From NCBI GenBank assembly GCA_041664345.1, contig JBAYKX010000016.1, positions 1 to 64,000 of the forward strand: a DNA stretch of 64,000 nt, in the 5' to 3' direction. Positions 17,585-26,116 of the stretch are shown one piece after another. Source of the stretch: GWE2-40-63 sp041664345 (GTDB taxonomy: Bacteria; Bacteroidota; Bacteroidia; Bacteroidales; SZUA-534). The notes under the pieces are model-generated. The model made no database searches and had not been told where the DNA came from. It worked only from the letters and a program-made list of their open reading frames with translations. Numbering within the stretch: position 1 is the first letter of the stretch; each line of letters starts with the position of its first letter. Made by a program: the position numbers and the translations under genes.

Positions 17585-18328
17585 TTATCCTAATGCTTCA
17601 AACATTTCTAAAAGCTTTTGTTTTTTTCGTTGACTCACTGGAATCTGGGTTTTATCGGAAAGGACAATGAACCCACCCTCTTTTTTATCGAAACGGGAAA
17701 TGCAACGTATATTTATTAAGTGCGATTGATGAACTCTGAAAAAGCCATAGCCACTCAACATTTCGTCATATTCTTTAAGTCCCTTTGAAATAACAATCCG
17801 TTCGCCGGTTTTAAGAAAAAATGAAGTGTAGTTATTATCAGCTTCGCATCGCACTATGTCCTGTATTCCAATCAAATAAATACTATCGCTGGTTTTTAAA
17901 ACAATTTTTTTATCCTCTTGCTTTTGGTTTCCCAAATTGTGAATAAAAGCATCCATCTTTATTTTATTGTTATCCTTTTCGTCGATAACCCTTTTTATGG
18001 CAACAATCAATTCCAATTGGTTTACTGGTTTTAAAATATAATCAAAAGCACTGAATTTAATTGCTTTAATGGCATATTCATGATGGGCGGTTACAAATAT
18101 GACCTTGAATTGGAAATTTTTTAAAAAACTTAGCACGTCAAAGCCAGTACCATCCGGCAAGTCGATATCTAGAAAAACCAATTCAGGTTTCACCTTATCA
18201 ATTAATTCAATGGCTTGCTTCACCGATTCAGCCTGACCCACCAAAGTAATTTCAGGATAATAATCCAGCAAAATGCTTTCCAGTGCTTGTCGGGCATAGA
18301 TTTCATCGTCAACTATTACAGCTCTCAT
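17585..18328 (-). CDS. LytTR-family response regulator
   Basis: 247 residues: receiver domain (1-120) with acidic pocket IVDDE (D7, D8, E9), phosphorylatable Asp in LVFLDIDLPDGTG (about 55), Thr in FVTAHHE, and Lys in YILKPV; then a LytTR DNA-binding domain (about 140-245; KTSDSIYLIGIQDIVRCEAD, FFRVHQSHLINI, VPVSQRKK). It is an orphan: no histidine kinase lies beside it. The partner, usually a LytS/YehU-type kinase in Bacteroidota, must be elsewhere. Confidence 0.94.
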   Translation of the reverse strand: MRAVIVDDEIYARQALESILLDYYPEITLVGQAESVKQAIELIDKVKPELVFLDIDLPDGTGFDVLSFLKNFQFKVIFVTAHHEYAIKAIKFSAFDYILKPVNQLELIVAIKRVIDEKDNNKIKMDAFIHNLGNQKQEDKKIVLKTSDSIYLIGIQDIVRCEADNNYTSFFLKTGERIVISKGLKEYDEMLSGYGFFRVHQSHLINIRCISRFDKKEGGFIVLSDKTQIPVSQRKKQKLLEMFEALG

Positions 18329-18520
18329 TTTGATAATATATCTTGCAATAAGGTAATTAAGAAACCAAATATAAATATTCTTGAAAGAATTTCATGTTTT
18401 AACCTAATTAGTTTGCTTGATGGAAAAGTTTTCTTTTAATATTCGATATCGTTTGGTTCCATAAAATTTCAATAACATATTGCTATAATTAGCGATTCAA
18501 AAAACTATTTTATAAGAATA

Positions 18521-18551
18521 TTTCAATAAATGATAAAAAGGACTATTTTTG
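18521..18551 (+). promoter_or_regulatory. Bacteroidota-type promoter for the TPR gene
   Basis: TATTTTTG (18544-18551) matches the TAnnTTTG -7 element; TTTC (18521-18524) stands 19 bp upstream at the TTTG -33 position. Start of transcription would fall near 18558, giving a UTR of about 25 nt. Confidence 0.6.
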
Positions 18552-18582
18552 CCAAGAATTTTAGAAAAATAAAAACAGAAGT

Positions 18583-19275
18583 ATGTCAAAAAATAATGAT
18601 ATTAAACAGGATGCAAACCTTGAGGGATTTGAAAGTGCGTTAACCAAATCGGAACAATTTATTGAAGATAACCAGAAAACATTAACTTTTGTAGTTTTAG
18701 GGGTTTTGATTGTAGTTGCTGCATATTTAGCATTCTATAAGTTTTATGCCGAACCAAAAGAAGAAGTGGCTCAATCGTATATGTTTGTTGCAGAACAATA
18801 TTTCCAAAAAGACTCATTCAACTTAGCATTAAATGGCGATGGCAACTATTTTGGTTTTCTTGACATTATTAATGATTATGGAGTAACTAAATCGGCTAAT
18901 CTGGCAAAATATTATGCTGGTATTTGCTATTTACATTTAGGTAATTATGATGAGGCTATAACCTATTTAAAGAAATTTAGTTCCGATGATATTATGGTTA
19001 GCGCCATTGCACAAGGAGCTATTGGTGATGCTTATTCCGAACAAAATAAATACAGTGAAGCAATTACGTATTATGAGAAAGCGGCCAATGCAACTCCAAA
19101 TTCATTTACTACACCCATTTACCTAAATAAAGCGGCATTGCTTTACGAAGAAGAAGGTAATTATAATAAAGCCATATCGCTTTATGAGAAAATTAAGACT
19201 GATTATGCACAATCGCAAGAAGGCAGGTCAGCAGAAAAATTTATAGCACGTGCAAAATTGGCACTTGAAAAATAA
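18583..19275 (+). CDS. YfgM-like membrane-anchored TPR protein
   Basis: 230 residues: cytoplasmic N-terminus (1-33), one membrane helix (about 34-53, LTFVVLGVLIVVAAYLAF), then TPR units (NLAKYYAGICYLHLGNYDEAITYLKK; AQGAIGDAYSEQNKYSEAITYYEKA; NKAALLYEEEGNYNKAISLYEKI). The layout is that of YfgM, which works with PpiD at the SecYEG exit. It is followed by a terminator and ribH. Confidence 0.85.
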   Translation: MSKNNDIKQDANLEGFESALTKSEQFIEDNQKTLTFVVLGVLIVVAAYLAFYKFYAEPKEEVAQSYMFVAEQYFQKDSFNLALNGDGNYFGFLDIINDYGVTKSANLAKYYAGICYLHLGNYDEAITYLKKFSSDDIMVSAIAQGAIGDAYSEQNKYSEAITYYEKAANATPNSFTTPIYLNKAALLYEEEGNYNKAISLYEKIKTDYAQSQEGRSAEKFIARAKLALEK

Positions 19276-19296
19276 AACTTAAATATACAAACCTTG

Positions 19297-19333
19297 AAAA
19301 TACCAACGACGGATGTTTTTGGTATTTTTTTTT
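19297..19333 (+). terminator. Intrinsic terminator after the TPR gene
   Basis: AAAATACCAA (19297-19306) pairs with TTGGTATTTT (19319-19328), followed by five more T. It covers the ATG at 19313, which rules that codon out as the ribH start. Being only 13 bp before the ribH ATG, it could also act as an attenuator. Confidence 0.8.
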
Positions 19334-19345
19334 AATCTTAATGCA

Positions 19346-19843
19346 ATGGCTACACTATTAAAAAATCTAAGTGACTTCGAATCGAATACCATTACTGACG
19401 CTTCTTCAATGAAATTTGGAATTGTAGTGGCTGAATGGAATAAGGAAATTACGGAGTCTTTGTTACAAGGTGCTTACCAAACACTACTGAAATTTGGTGT
19501 ACTTGAAGATAATATTATTGGAAAAAGTGTTCCAGGATCATTTGAACTAGTGCTTGGGGCACAGTTAATTGCTGAGAATACTGATGTTGATGCAATTATT
19601 GTACTTGGTTGTGTAATTCAGGGCGAAACTCCTCATTTTGATTATATATGTCAAGGAGCTACACAAGGCATTATTGAACTGAATATTAAATACAACAAAC
19701 CTTTTATTTTTGGTATTTTAACTACAAATACCCTTCAACAAGCAAAAGATAGATCAGGGGGAAAACATGGAAACAAAGGAGATGAAGCCGCTTTTTCAGC
19801 CATTCAAATGGTGGCTTTGAAGAATAGTTTTTCTAAAAAATAA
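19346..19843 (+). CDS. ribH: 6,7-dimethyl-8-ribityllumazine synthase
   Basis: Penultimate step of riboflavin synthesis, joining the pyrimidine and dihydroxybutanone phosphate. The start ATG at 19346 gives 165 residues beginning MATLLKNL; the longer frame from 19313 begins inside a terminator hairpin. Family motifs: VAEWNKEIT, GSFELVLGAQ, VLGCVIQGETPHFDYICQGA with the active-site His, FGILTTNT, and the C-terminal GNKGDEAAFSAIQM. No other rib gene is near. It converges with yidC across a shared terminator. Confidence 0.95.
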   Translation: MATLLKNLSDFESNTITDASSMKFGIVVAEWNKEITESLLQGAYQTLLKFGVLEDNIIGKSVPGSFELVLGAQLIAENTDVDAIIVLGCVIQGETPHFDYICQGATQGIIELNIKYNKPFIFGILTTNTLQQAKDRSGGKHGNKGDEAAFSAIQMVALKNSFSKK

Positions 19844-19918
19844 CGCTGAATTAAAGAGCTTACTTACCTTTAGAATTTGAGTAATACTACGCAATATAAT
19901 TGATTCGAATAATAAAAT

Positions 19919-19947
19919 AAAAAAACCCGCACATAGCGGGTTTTTTT
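19919..19947. terminator. Bidirectional terminator between ribH and yidC
   Basis: A perfect 12-bp stem AAAAAAACCCGC/GCGGGTTTTTTT (19919-19930 with 19936-19947) with a 5-nt loop; T tracts on both strands. Confidence 0.92.
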
Positions 19948-19952
19948 ATGAA

Positions 19953-21833
19953 CTATCGTTTGGGTGCCTGAATTCCTCGTTGTTTCGCCATATCTTCAAG
20001 GCGTTGTTGCCATTTCGATTTTGGCGCTATTTTTTTGTTGGCTTGTGCCGCCTTAAGTTTAGCAAGAATCTCTTCGTCGTTAACTGCTCTTCGCATCAAC
20101 CATGTTTGGATAATGGTAATCAACAACGATAGGAAATAGTAATAACTCAATGCTGCTGCATAACTGTTGAACCAGAATAACATCATTACAGGCATCATGT
20201 ACATCATTAATTTCATGCCTGGAATGTTTTGATTACTCATGCTCATTTGATCGTTGTACATTAAATAAACAACATTCACAATGGTCATAAGCAAACAGAA
20301 TAGGCTTATGTGGCTACCAAATCCCATAGGAATAGTAAAGGGTAAGTTTATTACGGCATCATAAGTAGAAAGATCATCGGCCCACAAGAAACTCTCCTGA
20401 CGCAACTCAATTGAATTGGGGAAGAAACGAAACATAGCCAACAAAATGGGCATTTGAAACAACAAAGGTAAACACCCACCTAATGGACTCACGCCAACTT
20501 TCTTATAAAGAGCCATGGTTGCTTGTTGTTTTTTCATGGCATCTTCCGACTTTGGAAATTTTTCAGCCAGTTTATCAACCTCAGGCTTTAATGCTTTCAT
20601 TTTAGCCGTTGATAAATAGGACTTGTAAGTAAATGGGAATAGTACGATTTTAATAATAATGGTTACCAATAGTATAATGATACCATAATTACCAATATAT
20701 TTTCCCAACCAATTGAATAATGGAATTACTACCCCAACGTTAATCCATCGAATAATATTCGATCCTAAAGTAATTACTTCTTCTAAATCAACATCCAATT
20801 TTTTTAAGGTTTTATAATGGTTCGGACCAAAATAAAAACTCATGGGGATTGATTCGGTAGCTTTTCCCTGATAAGGCAATGATATTTCAGATGAAAACTG
20901 TTTTAAATACTCCGGATTGGATAATTCTTTCTCAGCCTTTACCGTAGCATTATTGAAAGAATTGTCAGCAATAAGGGTTGCATTAAAAAACTGCTGCTTG
21001 TACGAAATCCATTTAATAGGGGTATTCAGGTTTTCTTGAACCTGATCCTTAGTTTCACTCAGTTTATCAACATCGGCTTCGTTAAATTTATAAATTATGG
21101 TTGCATTGGTTGACTCCCAACTTTTCCCTTTTTCAAGTGCTGAAATATAACTTTTCCACCCCAATGAAATATCACCAGTATTGGTGGCAATTAATTTTTC
21201 CATCCCTGAAAAGTTGATATCAAATTTAATTGCATAGCTATCCGGTGAAATGGTGTAATGGTACTGTATGAACTTACCATCGGCTAATGGAAGGCTAAAA
21301 ACTAGATCAATTGGTTGATTGTCAACTACAAGATTGCTATCCCCTTTTTCAAGAGTAAAGAATAACTGATTGGTGGTAATACTGCGGTTTTGGGCAAAAA
21401 AGTTCAAACCAAATTCTACTGAATCTCCACTAAAAAGCACCAAAGGACTACCATCAAACTTTTTATATTTTTTTAGTTCTACGGAATATATTCTACCCCC
21501 TTGATTCAAAAATTGCAACTTAATCAAGTTGTTTTCAACCGTATAGAATTTTCTTTCCCCCTGCGAAAAAGGTGCAAAATCACCCAATAATTGGGTCATT
21601 TCATTTTGTATTTCACTGTCTGATTTTTCACCTGATTCTGAAATTACAGGGCTACTTTTCATTTCCTCTTTTAAAGCAATTTCCTTTTGAGACCTATCTC
21701 GCTGAGCCATCATTAATGAATCTTGCACTCTTTGCCGATCGGCAATTTCTTGTTGCGTTGGTTTGGTTAAGTAGCTCCAAAGAAACAATACACTAACTAT
21801 TAAGGCCAAACCTAACCATGAATTTTTATCCAT
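19953..21833 (-). CDS. yidC: Membrane protein insertase YidC
   Basis: 626 residues: N-terminal membrane anchor (4-22), Bacteroidota-type periplasmic beta domain (about 85-355), then the conserved insertase core of five helices (about 365-600) with PLFNWLGKYIGNYGIIIL, LKALKPEVDKL-type coiled loop and GGCLPLLFQMPILLAMF. The C-terminal tail is basic and Lys/Arg-rich (KSKWQQRLEDMAKQRG), as in ribosome-contacting YidC. It follows pyrG by 27 bp and probably shares its transcript. Confidence 0.96.
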   Translation of the reverse strand: MDKNSWLGLALIVSVLFLWSYLTKPTQQEIADRQRVQDSLMMAQRDRSQKEIALKEEMKSSPVISESGEKSDSEIQNEMTQLLGDFAPFSQGERKFYTVENNLIKLQFLNQGGRIYSVELKKYKKFDGSPLVLFSGDSVEFGLNFFAQNRSITTNQLFFTLEKGDSNLVVDNQPIDLVFSLPLADGKFIQYHYTISPDSYAIKFDINFSGMEKLIATNTGDISLGWKSYISALEKGKSWESTNATIIYKFNEADVDKLSETKDQVQENLNTPIKWISYKQQFFNATLIADNSFNNATVKAEKELSNPEYLKQFSSEISLPYQGKATESIPMSFYFGPNHYKTLKKLDVDLEEVITLGSNIIRWINVGVVIPLFNWLGKYIGNYGIIILLVTIIIKIVLFPFTYKSYLSTAKMKALKPEVDKLAEKFPKSEDAMKKQQATMALYKKVGVSPLGGCLPLLFQMPILLAMFRFFPNSIELRQESFLWADDLSTYDAVINLPFTIPMGFGSHISLFCLLMTIVNVVYLMYNDQMSMSNQNIPGMKLMMYMMPVMMLFWFNSYAAALSYYYFLSLLITIIQTWLMRRAVNDEEILAKLKAAQANKKIAPKSKWQQRLEDMAKQRGIQAPKR

Positions 21834-21860
21834 ATTAAATAATTTGATTATAAAAATATT

Positions 21861-23459
21861 CTATTCTAATGTAGCTTTTATAAAACTGATGAACAAAGGA
21901 TGGGGATTGATAACAGTGCTGCGATATTCCGGATGAAATTGCACACCAACAAACCATTTATGCGAAGGAATCTCAACTATTTCTACCAGGTTGGTTTCAG
22001 GATTGATTCCAACCGGAATCATTCCTGCATTTTTAAATTCTTCCAGGTATTTATTATTAAATTCATATCGGTGTCGGTGTCTTTCATGAATCAATTCTTC
22101 GCCATAAGCTTCATAAGAAATGCTTTTCTTTGTTAAACGGCATGGATAACTTCCTAACCTCATGGTACCGCCTTTTTCAAGGATGTTTTTTTGTTCTTCC
22201 ATGATGTCAATTACCGGATAGGGTGTTTTTTCATCCATTTCAGATGAATTGGCTTTTTCCATTCCAAGTACATTGCGGGCAAATTCAATAACAGCACATT
22301 GCATACCTAAACAAACTCCAAAAAAAGGAATGTTATTTTCACGGGCATACTTAACAGCTAATATTTTCCCTTCCATACCGCGATGGCCAAATCCGGGAGC
22401 TACTAATATCCCTTTCATTGATCCAAGAATTTCCTGAAAATTATTTTTATTAATATTTTCAGAATGTATCCAATGCAAATTTACTTTACAATTATTTACA
22501 GCACCTGCATGTACAAATGATTCAGCTATTGATTTGTAGGCATCTTGCAATTCAACATATTTGCCTACTAAGGCAATATCAACATTTTGTTCAGGGTGTT
22601 TAAATTTTTTTAAGAAATCATTCCACGATTTTAAATCGGCTTCTTTATTTGTTGGGAGGCCAAATTTCTCTAACACCCTAATGTCAAGCTTTTCTTCCTG
22701 CATCTTGATAGGAACCTCATAAATGGTGCAAACATCGATGGATTGTATTACGGCATTGATATTAACATTGCAAAACAAGGCTACTTTTGCCCTTAATTCG
22801 TCACTGAGTTCCCTTTCGGTTCTCAAAACAAGAATATCGGGTTGTACTCCGGCCTCGAGCAATGTTTTGACTGAATGTTGTGTTGGTTTAGTTTTTAATT
22901 CACCGGATGCCTTTAAATAAGGTACTAAAGTCAAATGTATTACTAAGGCATTGTGACCCAATTCCCATTTAAGTTGCCTAACTGACTCAACATAGGGTAA
23001 TGATTCAATATCGCCAACCGTTTCCCCAATTTCAGTAATTACAAAATCGTATTTGTATTTTGTTCCAAGGAGTTTAATCCTGCGTTTTATTTCATCGGTA
23101 ATGTGAGGTATTATCTGCACTGTTTTTCCTAAAAAATCACCCCTTCGTTCTTTTTCGATAACCGATTTGTATATGCTTCCGGTCGTTACATTATTGGCTT
23201 GCGAGGTAGGAACATTTAAAAATCGTTCGTAATGTCCTAAATCCAAATCGGTTTCAGCTCCATCGTCAGTAACAAAACATTCGCCATGTTCATAAGGGTT
23301 CAACGTCCCCGGATCAACATTAAGGTATGGATCAAGTTTTTGTATGGTAACAGTGTAACCTCTCGATTGCAGTAGTTTAGCTAATGAAGCTGAAATAATT
23401 CCTTTACCTAGCGATGAAGTAACTCCGCCGGTTACAAATATATATCTGGTTGTTGACAA
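21861..23459 (-). CDS. pyrG: CTP synthase
   Basis: Makes CTP from UTP with glutamine. The synthetase half (from YIFVTGGVTSSLGKGI) is followed by a class I glutaminase (GFGHRGMEGKI; FGVCLGMQCAVIEFARN with the nucleophile Cys; FHPEYRS with the catalytic His-Glu). I place the start at a TTG (23457-23459), giving LSTTRYIF, where family members normally begin. The longer GTG start at 23489 lies inside a TAnnTTTG -7 element (23489-23496) and so would not be transcribed. This shortens the protein to about 532 residues. Confidence 0.95.
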   Translation of the reverse strand: MSTTRYIFVTGGVTSSLGKGIISASLAKLLQSRGYTVTIQKLDPYLNVDPGTLNPYEHGECFVTDDGAETDLDLGHYERFLNVPTSQANNVTTGSIYKSVIEKERRGDFLGKTVQIIPHITDEIKRRIKLLGTKYKYDFVITEIGETVGDIESLPYVESVRQLKWELGHNALVIHLTLVPYLKASGELKTKPTQHSVKTLLEAGVQPDILVLRTERELSDELRAKVALFCNVNINAVIQSIDVCTIYEVPIKMQEEKLDIRVLEKFGLPTNKEADLKSWNDFLKKFKHPEQNVDIALVGKYVELQDAYKSIAESFVHAGAVNNCKVNLHWIHSENINKNNFQEILGSMKGILVAPGFGHRGMEGKILAVKYARENNIPFFGVCLGMQCAVIEFARNVLGMEKANSSEMDEKTPYPVIDIMEEQKNILEKGGTMRLGSYPCRLTKKSISYEAYGEELIHERHRHRYEFNNKYLEEFKNAGMIPVGINPETNLVEIVEIPSHKWFVGVQFHPEYRSTVINPHPLFISFIKATLE

Positions 23460-23488
23460 TTTGTTAGTTTTAAAATTAAACACCGGCA

Positions 23489-23520
23489 CAAAAGTACATT
23501 TTTAATTCAATTCTATAAAA
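23489..23520 (-). promoter_or_regulatory. Promoter of pyrG
   Basis: On the minus strand TACTTTTG (23496-23489) matches TAnnTTTG; a T-rich -33 site (TTTT, 23520-23517) stands 20 bp upstream. The leader then reads AAACTAACAAA before the TTG start, a usual Bacteroidota leader. Confidence 0.5.
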
Positions 23521-23596
23521 CCCTTTTTTAATAAAATGCCAACATAATAGGTTATCTTAATTTGCGACTATTCAGAAATGAACTTTTACCCAAATT

Positions 23597-23622
23597 GAGC
23601 GATTTGCCTTTCCAAATCGCTC
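23597..23622 (-). terminator. Hairpin after the TonB receptor gene
   Basis: A 10-bp perfect stem GAGCGATTTG/CAAATCGCTC with a 6-nt loop (23607-23612). The U tract is weak, so termination is likely but not certain. Confidence 0.5.
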
Positions 23623-23709
23623 TACTTAGGTATTAAGAGCAAAATAGTAACAGCAATGCACTGGAGTGCTTTCTCAAATAAGGAATTTGTCTATTTTAAA
23701 TGCAATCAT

Positions 23710-26037
23710 TTAGAAAGTAAGACTAATGCCAATACTAGGTATAATGGGCAATTGATATACTTTCTTCATGGCTACTCTATCTACATAAAAAATATTAGAG
23801 CGGTTGTAAACGTTGGTAACACTTCCAACAATCTGTAGTTCACTCCACTCCGATATGAAAAAGGTTCGTTTTATATTAAAATCCAATCGGTGGTAGGAGG
23901 GTAATCTTTCGGAATTAATATCTCCCAGCAAATAGGCTAAGTCGCCGTTAGCTTTGGTATAATCACTTTTTATTCCATCCGATAAGCTGATGTTTTCATA
24001 ATAACCTTTGGTTGGAGTGAAAGGAAAACCTGAGCCAAAATTCCAACGGGCACTTGCTTCCCAGCTTAAATCATTACCAAAGGTATATGAAGCCATTAAA
24101 TTTATATTGTGCCGCCTATCGAAATGTGGAACATAGTTGCGCATTTCAATTTCATTCTCTTGACTTAAAAACTCCCCGTTACGATTCACATAACCAAGCG
24201 AATAAACGAACCACAGATAAACCTTTTTGTAATCGTATTTTAACAAAAAATCGACTCCATACGCATCCCCTTTTTCAATTATAAATTCTTCTTTCAATAA
24301 ATCAGGTACGTAAGCATTGCCTGCATCGTCGTTTAAAATCTTGTTCCGGTTTAATTCTGTCATTTGGCTGTTGTACTTGTAATAGCCTTCCATATTAAAA
24401 TTTAACCGGTGATTGATATCATACTCAAATCCCAAAATTAGATGTTTCGATTTTTGTAAAGATGATGTTACTTCTTCGCCATCAAAGGTTTCTTGTAAAT
24501 CTTTGGGTCCCGTTAAAAATCCATAAAACAAGTTAACCACATCTTTATCGGAATTAGCAGCAATCAGATTTTGCGAATAAAAACCAGCGGCACCTTTAAT
24601 TCGCAATTTGTCATTTACTTTATATTTTATTCCTAAACGCGGTTCAAAGCTTAATTCCGATAGCGAAGCATAATACTGAACTCTCAACCCCGGTTCAATA
24701 ATAAGTTTGCCTAGATTTTTTTTGTACATAACATAAGCTCCAAATTCGGAAGAATTTTCAGCTTGCGAAACCGTAAGGCCAAATGAATTTATGTAATTAA
24801 AATCGGTACGGTAACCCAACAATTCCATGCCATAATCTAATTGATCATCCCCTTTAAAATAGGTGAAATTCAATCCCATATTAAATCCACCAATTCCACT
24901 TGAACTGGGAGAATCCTCTACCGGTTGCATTTCAATAAAATACTTGGAGTAAGCCACATTTGCAGTTACCAAAACCGAAGAACCTTGAGGCACTAGCACA
25001 ATGTTGCTGCCTATTCCAACCGATTTCCATTGTAAATCAGCTGCCGACTCATACGAATTTACATAATCGTTAAAGCTAAAGCCAAAAAGGTTCACCTTGC
25101 TTCCACTTTGTCCATTGAGTGATAGTTTTCCGTAAGCATCGGTAAAACCAAAAGGGAGCCCGTTTTCATTGGCATAAGAATAGAGCGTTTTCGATGTTTT
25201 ATCGATGTAAGAGCTTTTTAAAGAACCAACAGCCGTCAAACTCATCCCTTTTTCATCTTTTTGTTTTATTAATGGAGCCTCCAATAAAAGTTTACTTCCA
25301 AATGTATCGCCTGAGAATTTGCCAGTGAGTTTTTTCTTATTTCCGTCACGGGTAGTTATGTCCATTACTGATGATATGCGTCCAGAATATTGTGCGTTAA
25401 AGCCTCCTGTAAAAATATCGGCATTTCGAATTAAATCGGCATCAAAAACCGAAAACAATCCAATAGAATGAAAAGGATTGTAAATAACCATGCCGTCGAG
25501 CAATACTTTATTTTGAATGGGTGAACCTCCCCGAATATACAGTTGCCCTCCTTGATCGCCAGTAAAAACCACTCCGGGTACTACTTGCAAGTATTGTGCT
25601 AAATCGGGCTGTGCCCCAACTGATGGAAGCATGCTTAGTTGTTTTGGGCTTACTTTGGTAACAGAGGCGTGAATTTCCTTTTTCATTTCCTGATATTCGG
25701 CCGATACTACAAACTCTTCCAATTTAATAGATGATTCTGTTAGATAAAGTTTTTTAGTTTGCAACTGATTGGAACCAATTGTAATAGGTTCCCTTAAGGT
25801 ATCATATCCAACCGAAGTTATCATGAGTTCATATTTGCCTGCAGGTATTTTTGTGATGCTGAAAAAACCATTTACATCGGTGGATGCACCTATGGTAGTT
25901 CCTTTTAAATACACATTGGTAAAAACAATGGGTTCCCCATTTTTAATTTCGTACACAAAACCTCTGATAGTGGATGTTTGGGCGAAGGACAATGAAATAG
26001 TAAAAATTAAAAAACCTAAGGTAGCTAGTTTTTTCAT
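23710..26037 (-). CDS. TonB-dependent outer-membrane receptor
   Basis: 775 residues from the ATG at 26037, which gives a clean signal peptide (MKKLATLGFLIFTISLSFAQ); the longer frame from 26139 would overlap the DUF349 stop. After it come a carboxypeptidase-like beta domain (about 22-100; GFVYEIKNGEPIVFTNVYLK), a plug (about 110-240; QLYIRGGSPIQNKVLLDGM) and a 22-strand barrel ending in an aromatic residue (GISLTF). It has no SusD-like partner beside it, so it is not a SusCD pair. The ligand cannot be told. Confidence 0.92.
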   Translation of the reverse strand: MKKLATLGFLIFTISLSFAQTSTIRGFVYEIKNGEPIVFTNVYLKGTTIGASTDVNGFFSITKIPAGKYELMITSVGYDTLREPITIGSNQLQTKKLYLTESSIKLEEFVVSAEYQEMKKEIHASVTKVSPKQLSMLPSVGAQPDLAQYLQVVPGVVFTGDQGGQLYIRGGSPIQNKVLLDGMVIYNPFHSIGLFSVFDADLIRNADIFTGGFNAQYSGRISSVMDITTRDGNKKKLTGKFSGDTFGSKLLLEAPLIKQKDEKGMSLTAVGSLKSSYIDKTSKTLYSYANENGLPFGFTDAYGKLSLNGQSGSKVNLFGFSFNDYVNSYESAADLQWKSVGIGSNIVLVPQGSSVLVTANVAYSKYFIEMQPVEDSPSSSGIGGFNMGLNFTYFKGDDQLDYGMELLGYRTDFNYINSFGLTVSQAENSSEFGAYVMYKKNLGKLIIEPGLRVQYYASLSELSFEPRLGIKYKVNDKLRIKGAAGFYSQNLIAANSDKDVVNLFYGFLTGPKDLQETFDGEEVTSSLQKSKHLILGFEYDINHRLNFNMEGYYKYNSQMTELNRNKILNDDAGNAYVPDLLKEEFIIEKGDAYGVDFLLKYDYKKVYLWFVYSLGYVNRNGEFLSQENEIEMRNYVPHFDRRHNINLMASYTFGNDLSWEASARWNFGSGFPFTPTKGYYENISLSDGIKSDYTKANGDLAYLLGDINSERLPSYHRLDFNIKRTFFISEWSELQIVGSVTNVYNRSNIFYVDRVAMKKVYQLPIIPSIGISLTF

Positions 26038-26081
26038 TTGAAATTTTTGAAGGAAATGGTAATTGGGGTAATTGAATGAAA

Positions 26082-26106
26082 AGAACCGGGAATAATACCC
26101 GGTTCT
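26082..26106 (-). terminator. Terminator of the DUF349 gene
   Basis: AGAACCGGG/CCCGGTTCT (26082-26090 with 26098-26106) with a 7-nt loop; on the minus strand it runs into TTTTC. It insulates the TonB receptor gene downstream. Confidence 0.7.
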
Positions 26107-26116
26107 GTAAAACATT

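Noticed and set aside
23710..26037. A SusC/SusD glycan uptake pair
   Set aside because: No SusD-like lipoprotein follows and the receptor is shorter than SusC.
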